Shown in pieces: positions 7,683 through 16,053 of a stretch of 33,618 nucleotides of DNA. The notes under the pieces are model-generated. The model ran no database searches, was not told where the DNA came from, and saw only the letters and a list, made by a program, of their open reading frames with translations. Each line of letters begins with the position of its first letter. Position 1 is the stretch's first letter. Made by a program: the position numbers and the translations under genes. Source of the DNA: an uncultured Mollicutes bacterium (GTDB taxonomy: Bacteria > Bacillota_I > Bacilli_A > Acholeplasmatales > Anaeroplasmataceae); NCBI GenBank assembly GCA_900540705.1, contig UQGR01000020.1, positions 1 through 33,618 of the forward strand, written 5' to 3'.

Positions 7683-10600
7683 TTAACGAACAGTTTCTCT
7701 TATTTTTAAATCTACAATTGAACGGTTTACTTCGTTCTCATCCTTATCATTCATAAGCTCAACATGAATACCTAATGCCTGCAATTCACGAGTCAATACA
7801 CGGAAAGACTCTGGAATAGAAGACTCTGGAATAGGCTTTCCATCGACAATTGCGTCAAATACACGGTCTCTACCAACCAAATCATCAGACTTAACAGTCA
7901 ACATTTCACGTAAGGTATTGGCAGCACCATAAGCCTCAAGAGCCCAAACCTCCATCTCACCAAAGCGCTGTCCACCATTTTGAGCCTTACCACCCATTGG
8001 CTGCTGAGTAACTAAGGTATATGGACCAACGTTACGAGCATGAAGCTTATCATCAACCATGTGACTCAGCTTAACGAAATACATGATACCCACTGTAATC
8101 TTATTCTCAAATGGTTCTCCTGTTCTACCATCAAATAGAACTTCTTTTCCATCCTTGGTCAATCCAGCTTCTGCCATGATTGCTTCAATATCCTCAATGG
8201 TAGCACCATCAAATACTGGAGTAGCAACCTTGATGCCTAGCTTCTTTGCAGCAATACCTAAATGCAGCTCAAGAACCTGACCGATATTCATACGAGATGG
8301 AACACCCTGAGGATTTAACATAATGTCGATTGGCTGTCCATCTGCAGTAAATGGCATATCCTCTAATGGTAGAATGTTAGAAATAACACCCTTATTTCCA
8401 TGACGACCAGCCATCTTATCTCCAACCTGGATTTTACGCTTTTGAACGATATAAATTCTAACAACCTCATTTACACCAGGAGCTAAATCATCGCCCTTAG
8501 CTTTAGAGAAGTGTTGAATAGACTGAACAACGCCTCCACCCCCATGAGGAACACGCAAGGAGGTATCACGAACATCTCTACTCTTTTCACCAAAAATTGC
8601 AAGAAGTAATCTCTCTTCTGGAGTTGGATCTGTAACACCCTTTGGTGTAATCTTACCAACTAAAATGTCGCCTTCCTTAACCTCTGTACCTGGAATAACG
8701 ATACCACGTTCATCCAAATTCTTCTTCGTTTCTTCCTTAACATTAGGAATTTCATAGGTGAATTCTTCTTTTCCTAGCTTAGTATCACGGCATTCCACAG
8801 AAAATTCATCAATATGAATAGAGGTATATACGTCGTCATATACCATTTTTTCACTCATAATGACGGCATCCTCGAAGTTATAGCCCTCCCAGGTCATGAA
8901 TGCAATTCTAACATTTCTACCTAATGCTAATTCTCCATCCTTCATAGATTGCCCGTCAGCAATGATATCTCCACGATCAATTCTCTCGCCAGGTTTAACA
9001 ATAGGACGCTGCATAATTGCGGTTGCAGAGTTAGAACGTAGGAATTGATATAAATCATAGCGATGCATATCTCCGCTATCCTCTTTGACAATGATCTTCT
9101 TTGCGTCTACATATTCTACAATACCAGGCATTGTGGCAATCAAGGCAGAACCACTATCCTTAGCTGCCTTATATTCCATACCTGTACCAACAATAGGACT
9201 TTCAGGATTGATGATTGGAACAGCCTGACGTTGCATGTTTGCACCCATCAATGCACGTGTAGCATCATCGTGTTCTAGGAATGGTACACAAGCTGCAGCT
9301 ACAGAAACAATTTGCTTTGGAGAAACATCCATGTAGTCTACCTCATCTGGATCTACCATCTCCGTTTCACCATTACGACGACCAATAACCTTTTCCTCTA
9401 CAATATGTCCTTCTGCATCTAGCTTTGTGGAAGCTGAAGCTATAACAAAGCCTTCTTCTTTATCTGCAGAAAGATATACTTGCTCATTTGAAACATATTT
9501 TCTACCTGTTTCATCTTCCTTAACAACAAAATAAGGTGTCTCAATAAATCCATATTCATTTACCTTTGCATAAGTTGCTAAGGAGGTAATCAAACCAATG
9601 GAAGGGCCTTCTGGTGTCTCAATTGGACACATACGACCATAGTGTGAATTATGAACATCACGAACCTCTACACCAGCACGGTCACGGGCAATACCACCTG
9701 TACCTAAAGCAGAAATACGACGCTTTTGTGTAATTTCAGCTAATGGGTTAATCTGATCCATGAACTGAGATAGCTGACTGGAGCCAAAGAATTCCTTTAA
9801 AGAGGAAGTCAAAGGCTTTATATTGATTAGGTTTTGAGGAGTTGCCTCATGAACCTCTACTGTTGACATACGGTCAATAATATTTTTTTCTAGCTTGGCA
9901 AAGCCAATTCTAAACTGATTCTTTAATAGCTCACCAATAAGTCTTAAACGACGATTTCCCAAGTGGTCAATATCATCTAAGGTACCAACATTCTGGTATA
10001 GATTCAAATAATAGCTTGTAGCGGCAATGATATCAGACATAGTAATGTGTAAAGAGGTTTCTCTTTGATCATTACCTATAACCTTAACATCCTGAGATTC
10101 ATCATGCTTAACAACAGTAACCATCAAAACTTCATTATAAGGGTCTTCACAAAGAGTATTTCCTAAATCTAATTTTTGACGGAAAGCAGGTCTAGCTGTT
10201 TTTAATTTATCTAAAATCTCACCAGCAATTAAATCGCCATAATGAGCAATAGTTGTTCCCTTAGCAAATAAAAGCTCTCCTGTTGTCTCATCAAAGATAT
10301 CTTCATTGGCGATTACATCCTGAGCAAGCGTCAAGCCCTTCGCCCGCTGTAAAACATCAAGCTTCATATTATATTTGAAACGACCAACCTTTTGAAGATC
10401 ATATCTTCTATCGTCAAATAAACGTTGAACGATAAGAGCACGTGCACCTTCTACTGGAACCTTTTCACCCTGACGTAGCTTAGAATATACTTCAATAGCT
10501 GCCTCTACAGAATCTGTTGTTGTGTCCTTTTCAAAGGTAGCCTGCATGTATTCACTATCACCAAACAAATCTATAATCTGCTGATTGGTAGATAGACCAT

Positions 10601-11198
10601 AGGAACGAAGTACTGTAGTTAAAGGAATCTTTTTAGAACGATCTAATTTTCCGTACCAGACATTCTTAGAACCCATTTCATACTCTATCCAAGCACCACG
10701 TGTAGGAATGACAGTTCCTGTAAACTTAACGTCTCCAGTCTTTTTATCAATTTCCTTAGCGTAGTAAACTCCTGAGGAACGAACAATCTGGCTGATAATA
10801 ACACGCTCTGCACCATTGATGATGAAGGTTCCCACTGGAGTCATATAAGGAATATCTCCCATGAACAGCTCCTGTTCTAAAACCTCTCCTGTTTGAGCAT
10901 TCTCTAAACGAACATTCACTTTTAGTGGACGAGCATAGTTGATATCTCTCAGTTTACAATCCACGATAGAAAATTTAGGATTTTCAAAATGATGCTCACC
11001 AAAATAAAGTTTTAAATCTCCATTGAAGGAGGTGATTGGTGAAATGTCTCTGAACAGTTCCTCAAGACCTGCCTGAACGAACCAGTCAAAGGATTTGGTC
11101 TGAATCTCAATAAGGTCTGGCAATTCTACTTCCGTACGAATCTTAGAATAATTACGTCTTACAGATTTCTTTCCATAATTTACATTTTTGTAATTCAT
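7683..11198 (-). CDS. rpoB: RNA polymerase beta subunit
   Basis: Second-largest RNA polymerase subunit, forming the other side of the active-site cleft and the rifampicin pocket. It has 1171 residues. Conserved blocks include SSQLSQFMDQ, KRRISALG, HYGRMCPIETPEGPSIGL, GYNFEDAV, DKMAGRHGNKGV and the C-terminal GGQRFGEMEVWALEAYGA. Within the rifampicin cluster the residue equivalent to E. coli His526 is Gln (codon CAA at 9728-9726, residue 491), and the cluster contains Ile at the 518 equivalent. The gene has its own near-consensus promoter and a long structured leader. The upstream neighbour is not rplJ-rplL, so rpoBC is split from the usual L10-L12 operon. The ribosome binding site is modest. 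Confidence 0.98.
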   Translation of the reverse strand: MNYKNVNYGKKSVRRNYSKIRTEVELPDLIEIQTKSFDWFVQAGLEELFRDISPITSFNGDLKLYFGEHHFENPKFSIVDCKLRDINYARPLKVNVRLENAQTGEVLEQELFMGDIPYMTPVGTFIINGAERVIISQIVRSSGVYYAKEIDKKTGDVKFTGTVIPTRGAWIEYEMGSKNVWYGKLDRSKKIPLTTVLRSYGLSTNQQIIDLFGDSEYMQATFEKDTTTDSVEAAIEVYSKLRQGEKVPVEGARALIVQRLFDDRRYDLQKVGRFKYNMKLDVLQRAKGLTLAQDVIANEDIFDETTGELLFAKGTTIAHYGDLIAGEILDKLKTARPAFRQKLDLGNTLCEDPYNEVLMVTVVKHDESQDVKVIGNDQRETSLHITMSDIIAATSYYLNLYQNVGTLDDIDHLGNRRLRLIGELLKNQFRIGFAKLEKNIIDRMSTVEVHEATPQNLINIKPLTSSLKEFFGSSQLSQFMDQINPLAEITQKRRISALGTGGIARDRAGVEVRDVHNSHYGRMCPIETPEGPSIGLITSLATYAKVNEYGFIETPYFVVKEDETGRKYVSNEQVYLSADKEEGFVIASASTKLDAEGHIVEEKVIGRRNGETEMVDPDEVDYMDVSPKQIVSVAAACVPFLEHDDATRALMGANMQRQAVPIINPESPIVGTGMEYKAAKDSGSALIATMPGIVEYVDAKKIIVKEDSGDMHRYDLYQFLRSNSATAIMQRPIVKPGERIDRGDIIADGQSMKDGELALGRNVRIAFMTWEGYNFEDAVIMSEKMVYDDVYTSIHIDEFSVECRDTKLGKEEFTYEIPNVKEETKKNLDERGIVIPGTEVKEGDILVGKITPKGVTDPTPEERLLLAIFGEKSRDVRDTSLRVPHGGGGVVQSIQHFSKAKGDDLAPGVNEVVRIYIVQKRKIQVGDKMAGRHGNKGVISNILPLEDMPFTADGQPIDIMLNPQGVPSRMNIGQVLELHLGIAAKKLGIKVATPVFDGATIEDIEAIMAEAGLTKDGKEVLFDGRTGEPFENKITVGIMYFVKLSHMVDDKLHARNVGPYTLVTQQPMGGKAQNGGQRFGEMEVWALEAYGAANTLREMLTVKSDDLVGRDRVFDAIVDGKPIPESSIPESFRVLTRELQALGIHVELMNDKDENEVNRSIVDLKIRETVR

Positions 11199-11389
11199 AA
11201 AATAACCTTGATTTCCTTTCTGTTTTTTGAGGCTGCCATACGGCTTCGCATTATGCGCAATCTGGCTGTCTCATAGCCTTCTTTGTGATCCCCACGAATA
11301 ATGTATATCAATCGCGAAATGCGACGAAAAATCAAATAATTTTATACCTTTTGAAGCGTACAAATCCATAAAAATGCAACAATACGCAT
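11199..11389 (-). other. Structured 5' leader of rpoBC
   Basis: About 190 bases lie between the expected transcription start and the rpoB ATG. The leader is richer in G+C than neighbouring gaps and holds several inverted repeats. GAGGCTGCC (11229-11237) pairs imperfectly with GGCTGTCTC (11264-11272) around a CGCAT/ATGCG core, and TCGC/GCGA lies at 11312-11324. The main hairpin is not followed by U residues on the transcript, so it is not a simple terminator. It may be an autoregulatory, processing or stability element. I do not recognise it as a named RNA family, and the L10 leader is not evident. Confidence 0.45.
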
Positions 11390-11395
11390 TATAAT

Positions 11396-11424
11396 ATTAT
11401 ACCTATGTAATTCAAGGAAGTCAA
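11396..11424 (-). promoter_or_regulatory. rpoBC promoter
   Basis: On the minus strand TTGACT (11424-11419) and TATAAT (11401-11396) are spaced by exactly 17 bases. The expected start is near 11389. This promoter makes rpoBC an independent transcription unit here. Confidence 0.85.
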
Positions 11425-11454
11425 GAAAAATTGTAATATTTTTAATTTTAGGAT

Positions 11455-11507
11455 AAAGTAAAAAGTCCTAGGCTTCACGATAGTTATCTTCTAAAACCTA
11501 AGACCTT
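11455..11507 (-). terminator. Terminator after the BspA/InlB-like gene
   Basis: AAGTCCTAGGCTT (11463-11475) and AAACCTAAGACCTT (11494-11507) form a stem of about 11-13 pairs, including G-U pairs, with a 19-base loop. The minus-strand transcript continues with ACTTTTTAC. It separates the gene at 11617-13923 from the rpoBC promoter. Confidence 0.6.
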
Positions 11508-11540
11508 ATATAAATTATTTGTTAAAGCTTCAAAACTAGG

Positions 11541-11585
11541 GTTATCCTACAAACAGCAAATTGATAATCCTCTTTTGTAGATAAC
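11541..11585. repeat. Imperfect inverted repeat upstream of the terminator
   Basis: GTTATCCTACAAA (11541-11553) matches TTTGTAGATAAC (11574-11585) as a 12-bp inverted repeat with one bulged base and a 20-base loop. A shorter AAAGC/GCTTT repeat follows near 11590-11610. No T-run follows directly on the minus strand, so it may be a stability hairpin at the 3' end of the transcript or a backup terminator. Confidence 0.4.
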
Positions 11586-11616
11586 GACAAAGCTATATAA
11601 GCTTTATGATTAAATT

Positions 11617-13923
11617 TTAATTATTGGATACCTTTTCATATTTTGCAGAGAGGTGAGGCAGATTAGCATATGTATAAGTCCATGGCTCAAGCAGATTTCC
11701 AAACTCATCTGTAATTTGAGTAAATGACCTATACCAGCCAATAAATCTATAGCCGTCAATCTCTTTATATGGTAGTGTTGCAGTTTTCCCATATTCTAAA
11801 TTAAAAACTTTTCCAATAAAATTATTTTCACTAACAATAGGAATCTCTGCAAAACCTGTCACCTGTAAATTGAAGGAACTATCCTTATTTGTAAGCACAT
11901 ATACATAATAAATTTTATTAGATTCTACAAAGTATTGTAAATTTCCAAAGCCAAAGCTAAGCTCCTGAAAGTCTTCATCATATAGATAAACGGTAGAACC
12001 ATCGTCTAAACCAATATCAATTGTAATCCTTTGAGAAACTAATGGTACATAGCTAAAATAATAGGTACTTTGGCCTGTTAAAGTCCCTGAGGCTTGATTG
12101 GTATATAAAACCTGCTCCGGATACAAAGAAGTTACCCATTTGGCGTATAGCGTACAATTCTCTATAATTTCGGCATGAGAAATAAACTGAATGGTACATT
12201 CTTTATCCTTGTACCAACCTGCAAAAAGATGTCCCTCCTTAGTTGTTGTAGGGTAGGTGAGAGTGGGGTTTGCAAGAGATAATACCTGGTCAGGAACAGG
12301 GGCTCCACCCTGACTATCAAATGAAACAATAACTTCATCATCATACTCCAATAAAATCACTGGGAAATTCTTCTTATACTTTGGATATACTTCTATATTA
12401 TCTAAGAATTGATACTGGGTTATACTTTTTCCATTTTTATCAGTAAGCATTTCTTCCTTTCCATCTACAATCGTATACCATCCTGTAAAAAAGCCCTTTT
12501 CTATATCTAATTCTGGAATAGGTATAATATAATAGGAATCATAATTTGCCGTCATTAACTTTGATTCATCATAGGTAATATTATACATAATTGGGGAATA
12601 GACGGCATGAACAAAGATATCCTGATGAAACCAATAATTCTCTAAGGCTTTTCCTAAGGAATTGGTTATTTTTCTACTTACATAATAATACCCATCAAAG
12701 CGATAGCCTGGCCTGTTTTCTGGGACACCCAACTCAAAAAGACTTCCATATTCTACAGTGACTAAACGATCATTATCTGTTGTAATTCGAATTTGATATA
12801 TCTTACACTCTACTTTAAATAAACTAGACTGAAAGGAATATGGAAGCCTAGAATATGGGCCTTCATAGTATAAAGTTAATTCTTTATGACACCCCTCAAA
12901 GGAATTTGCCCCTATAATTTGAATCTCTTCTGCAAAGGTTAGCCTCTCAAGCAAGGCGCAATTTTTAAACGCATAGTCCTGTATACAAATCAATGAAGAA
13001 GGAAAGGTATCTGTTAAAACCTCTTCCTCTCTAACTGTATAAATATGCTCTAGGGAAAGACAATCACGAAAAGCACCTTCCTCAATTTGTTTTATTCCAT
13101 CAGGAAAGGTCACACTAATAATAGAAGTTCCTCGAAAAGCATTTCTTCCTATATAGGCCACTGGCTTATCATTGTAGTGACTCTCAATTTGGATTTCATC
13201 CATAGAATAGTGAAATGGCATAAACCAGCCCTTCACTCCTGTAACCACCAAATCCTCTTCATTATCAAAGGAAATTTTATGCTCAAGGTTTTTACCATTG
13301 TATTCGGCAACAGTCATATATTCTATTTTTGGAATAGCTCCCACACACAGAATCGTTATAAGAGAAACGACAGCTATGCCAATGCTACTCACAAGAATAA
13401 AAATAAAATTTCTTTTTTGCTTCTTATTTCTTATTTTACTTTTTGTTAAAAATTTTTTATAAATCTCCTGAGATTCTGCTTTATAAGCTGAGGAAATCAT
13501 AAGAGCTTTAATTCTATTTTCTGCTTCCAGCTTAGCTTTTTTAATCTTTAGATAAGCTGCTGGTGAATAGTCTTCTTCCGATAAACTCTTAAATGTTTCA
13601 TTGATTTTTAAAATGGTATCTTCTTGAATCTCAATTAATTCTTTCTGTAAATCATGCTGAACAATTTTTCTTTTTCTTTTGGATAAGAGTTCAGCATAGA
13701 ATTTTTTATACTCTGTCAATAGTTCTGCTGGAACACGCTCCATAATCAAATCTAAGAATTCTTTATAATCTGCCATAGATAAGTCACTATGTTCCTCAGT
13801 TATCCTTTGAAAGCCCATAGAGAACCCTTCAACATCTTCTAAACGTTCTTCTAAGAATTCTATCATCCATTTTTTTACAAGCTCTACATCCTTAAGCTCT
13901 ATCATTTTATTTTGTTCTTCCAT
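11617..13923 (-). CDS. One-TM protein with cytosolic helical domain, BspA-type LRR and InlB-type repeats
   Basis: Predicted membrane-anchored surface protein of unknown function. I chose the ATG at 13923 (768 residues) because AAGGAG lies 6 bases before it, while the in-frame ATG at 13953 has no ribosome binding site. Residues 1-170 are charged, helical and coiled-coil-like, without a signal peptide. One transmembrane helix is at about 173-197. The outer part then has LRR_5/BspA-type repeats (GRNAFRG, EEGAFRDC, QDYAFKNC, GANSFEGC; about 250-350). These are followed by three or more InlB-type B repeats marked by GWY or GYY (FDGYYY, FTGWYT, FAGWYKDKECT, FIGWYR; about 400-760) and an intervening beta-rich stretch. 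Such repeats occur in surface proteins of gut Firmicutes and in many adhesins. It is monocistronic: extended -10 promoter upstream, terminator downstream. Confidence 0.8.
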   Translation of the reverse strand: MEEQNKMIELKDVELVKKWMIEFLEERLEDVEGFSMGFQRITEEHSDLSMADYKEFLDLIMERVPAELLTEYKKFYAELLSKRKRKIVQHDLQKELIEIQEDTILKINETFKSLSEEDYSPAAYLKIKKAKLEAENRIKALMISSAYKAESQEIYKKFLTKSKIRNKKQKRNFIFILVSSIGIAVVSLITILCVGAIPKIEYMTVAEYNGKNLEHKISFDNEEDLVVTGVKGWFMPFHYSMDEIQIESHYNDKPVAYIGRNAFRGTSIISVTFPDGIKQIEEGAFRDCLSLEHIYTVREEEVLTDTFPSSLICIQDYAFKNCALLERLTFAEEIQIIGANSFEGCHKELTLYYEGPYSRLPYSFQSSLFKVECKIYQIRITTDNDRLVTVEYGSLFELGVPENRPGYRFDGYYYVSRKITNSLGKALENYWFHQDIFVHAVYSPIMYNITYDESKLMTANYDSYYIIPIPELDIEKGFFTGWYTIVDGKEEMLTDKNGKSITQYQFLDNIEVYPKYKKNFPVILLEYDDEVIVSFDSQGGAPVPDQVLSLANPTLTYPTTTKEGHLFAGWYKDKECTIQFISHAEIIENCTLYAKWVTSLYPEQVLYTNQASGTLTGQSTYYFSYVPLVSQRITIDIGLDDGSTVYLYDEDFQELSFGFGNLQYFVESNKIYYVYVLTNKDSSFNLQVTGFAEIPIVSENNFIGKVFNLEYGKTATLPYKEIDGYRFIGWYRSFTQITDEFGNLLEPWTYTYANLPHLSAKYEKVSNN

Positions 13924-14033
13924 TTCTACTCCTTCATATTCAAACTCGAACATACATATATTTAAGATATCTTCTTCTAATTCTCTAATATACTTATGAA
14001 AAACACCTTAAGTAATGATTACTCCCTATTTTT

Positions 14034-14042
14034 AGTATAACA
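14034..14042 (-). promoter_or_regulatory. Extended -10 promoter for the BspA/InlB-like gene
   Basis: The minus strand reads TGTTATACT, an extended -10, about 110 bases before the chosen ATG. No convincing -35 sits 17 bases upstream. The leader between contains nothing recognisable. Confidence 0.45.
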
Positions 14043-14119
14043 TATAAAGATTGCATTCTACTAGATAAAAAATAAAACATATGTATCAAATTATGATGAG
14101 TTTTTAAAATCAGTTCTAA

Positions 14120-14159
14120 CAAAAATAAAACCTTACGTTTTTAAAGCTTACGTAAGGTT
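14120..14159 (-). terminator. Terminator after the HD-GYP-like gene
   Basis: A perfect 10-bp stem, AACCTTACGT (14129-14138) and ACGTAAGGTT (14150-14159), has an 11-base loop and is followed on the minus strand by TTATTTTTG. It starts 7 bases after the stop codon of the gene at 14167. Confidence 0.85.
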
Positions 14160-14166
14160 CTATTAC

Positions 14167-15963
14167 TTATTTTTGATTTTCGGTATAGGCTTTATAGCTG
14201 ATATTCTGTCTTGTGTTCTTTAAAAAATAATTGACTTCTTCAAATATTTGTGGATCATCCAAAAGCTCTACAGCCTCTTTAGAATATCTAGTTCCCTTCA
14301 TGGAAGAAAATTCCCTTCTTAAATCAGCTAGGGTTTTTGTAGAAACATAGCTTCTTCCTAAAAAATCAATTGCTGCGTCTATGGTATCTGACATAGAAAG
14401 AATATCAATTAAAGGCAGATTATTGGTATGCTTTAAATCTGTAGGATATCCGCCTTTATTGTTATGCCACACATGATGATAAAGGATTGCATCTCCTAAA
14501 ACCTGAGGAAAATTCTCTTTTACTAGGCTGTAGCCTAAATAAGGATGAAACTTAATGGATTCAAATTCAATATCCTCTAATTTACGGAAATTTATAGAAA
14601 TGATAGGTATACAGTAATACTTACCAATATCATGAATCATACCCATACGATGGCTCAAATCAATAATCTCCTGCTGATGGCTTACTATATATTCCACGGA
14701 ATAATCATCTACTATCCCTTTAAAATATTCAGGATTTTTTCTAAGCATGTGTCTGGTTAAAATTTTGCATAGCTCTGCCACAGACTGAGAATGGATGGAG
14801 GTAGGGGTATGTCGTTTTGTGGTAGATTGTAACAATAATGGGACAAGCTTTTCATAAGGATAGAACCGAGAGATAATTTGCATAAAGGATAACAAATCAG
14901 AATTCATATTTCTGGTATATTCAGAAGCCTTTACCACTTTTACGAATTCTAACACCTCTGCAACCCTCTTTTTAAATACCTCTGCTAAATTTTCCACATT
15001 CTTATCTTTATACATTATATAATACCAAATATAAAGGCTATTCATTTTAATCAAGCTTGAGGATTTTTCCTGTAAAGTCTGAGCTTCCTCTGTATAAATA
15101 AGCTTATCCAAACAATTTAAATATTCATCGATGGTGATGATTCCTTTATGGAAACGACTGGCATGATAAGCATATTCATAGACCTGTTTTACTGGCAAGC
15201 TGGTTTTACTGCTGGTATTCAAGTTTTCATAGATATAACAGGAGGCCTCATAGACTCCATTTAAAAGTTCACCTGGAACCTCCAGTCCCTGCTCCTCATA
15301 TCTACGAATGACTTCTAAGCCATTGCTGATGTTTTTCTGAATTGCCAATATATAGGTATCATAAGGAATATTAGGGTTAGGGTCTTTACTCTTCTTCTCT
15401 ATAAAAAAATCTAAAATCGCCTTAAACTCAGGATAAGAATATTCTTTGCATAGCATTTGATTTCCATAGGAACGTAAAAAGAAATTTTTCCCTTCCTCGG
15501 TTAAGGTATCATAGACATCTAAATAATTTAAAACCTCATCAAAGGAGCTAGTTCTATATTTTCTAGGGTGGGTTGATTGAAGTAAAAATTCATAAAAGGA
15601 GGAATAATAGATATATTTCACAATCCGATTGACATCGTTATTTTCCTTAGCATCCTGCAACAAAATCTTATAAAGACGATAAAGCATTCCTGTATCTAAG
15701 GATTCAAATCCAGTTTGCAGTTTGGAAATAAAATCTTCTATTTCCCTTCTCTCAAGGGAATCCAGCTTTCTTCTATGTTCTAAAGGGACTAAGACAGACT
15801 GTATAATTGCATTGTTCTCTTCGGCAAGACTATGCTTAATATTCGCATTTTCAGTTAAAGAAGCTAAAAGCTCTTCTTTATTCAATGACTTATTTTCATT
15901 AAAGTCATCTAAGGAAATTACTTTATTATAATTTTCAATATACTGCTTCAATTTCGTCTGCAT
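14167..15963 (-). CDS. HD-GYP-like metal-dependent phosphohydrolase with N-terminal helical region
   Basis: A 598-residue cytosolic protein. Residues 1 to about 370 are helical with TPR-like character and no recognised domain. The C-terminal third is an HD domain of HD-GYP type: a first His in IHSQSVAE (about 390), HDIGK with the HD pair (about 444-445), HPYLGYSL (His about 473), tandem HH (about 496-497) and GGYP (about 504-507). The downstream helix DILSMSDTIDAAIDFLGRSY is like the family's AD.FDA....RPY block. All metal-ligand positions seem present, but the usual HHE...DGxGYP is altered to HHVWHNNKGGYP. Canonical members hydrolyse cyclic-di-GMP; activity here is inferred and the substrate could differ. 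The gene is monocistronic with a start 20 bases after a -10 and a terminator downstream. Confidence 0.8.
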   Translation of the reverse strand: MQTKLKQYIENYNKVISLDDFNENKSLNKEELLASLTENANIKHSLAEENNAIIQSVLVPLEHRRKLDSLERREIEDFISKLQTGFESLDTGMLYRLYKILLQDAKENNDVNRIVKYIYYSSFYEFLLQSTHPRKYRTSSFDEVLNYLDVYDTLTEEGKNFFLRSYGNQMLCKEYSYPEFKAILDFFIEKKSKDPNPNIPYDTYILAIQKNISNGLEVIRRYEEQGLEVPGELLNGVYEASCYIYENLNTSSKTSLPVKQVYEYAYHASRFHKGIITIDEYLNCLDKLIYTEEAQTLQEKSSSLIKMNSLYIWYYIMYKDKNVENLAEVFKKRVAEVLEFVKVVKASEYTRNMNSDLLSFMQIISRFYPYEKLVPLLLQSTTKRHTPTSIHSQSVAELCKILTRHMLRKNPEYFKGIVDDYSVEYIVSHQQEIIDLSHRMGMIHDIGKYYCIPIISINFRKLEDIEFESIKFHPYLGYSLVKENFPQVLGDAILYHHVWHNNKGGYPTDLKHTNNLPLIDILSMSDTIDAAIDFLGRSYVSTKTLADLRREFSSMKGTRYSKEAVELLDDPQIFEEVNYFLKNTRQNISYKAYTENQK

Positions 15964-15982
15964 GCCTTTTCACCCATTTTTT

Positions 15983-15991
15983 ATTATAACA
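15983..15991 (-). promoter_or_regulatory. Extended -10 promoter for the HD-GYP-like gene
   Basis: TGTTATAAT on the minus strand is an extended -10, with only about 12 bases from the expected start to the ATG. It lies directly in the T-run of the preceding terminator, so the two signals overlap. Confidence 0.5.
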
Positions 15992-16033
15992 AAAAAAATA
16001 AAAAAAGCCTATCCCTTTTTTGGCAATAAGCTT
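15991..16033 (-). terminator. Terminator after the ABC exporter pair
   Basis: On the minus strand AAGCTTATTGCC pairs with GGGATAGGCTT (16005-16033, with one G-U pair and a small internal mismatch) around an A-rich loop, and T7 A T8 follows. It begins about 20 bases after the stop codon of the gene at 16054. Confidence 0.75.
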
Positions 16034-16053
16034 CTTTATTCTTCAAATTTTTA

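Noticed and set aside
11199..11389. L10 (rplJ) leader upstream of rpoB
   Set aside because: No rplJ-rplL genes follow and the sequence does not show the known L10 leader arrangement.
13087..13449. 120-residue plus-strand frame
   Set aside because: It lies wholly inside the well-supported minus-strand BspA/InlB-like gene and has no protein-like features or start signal.
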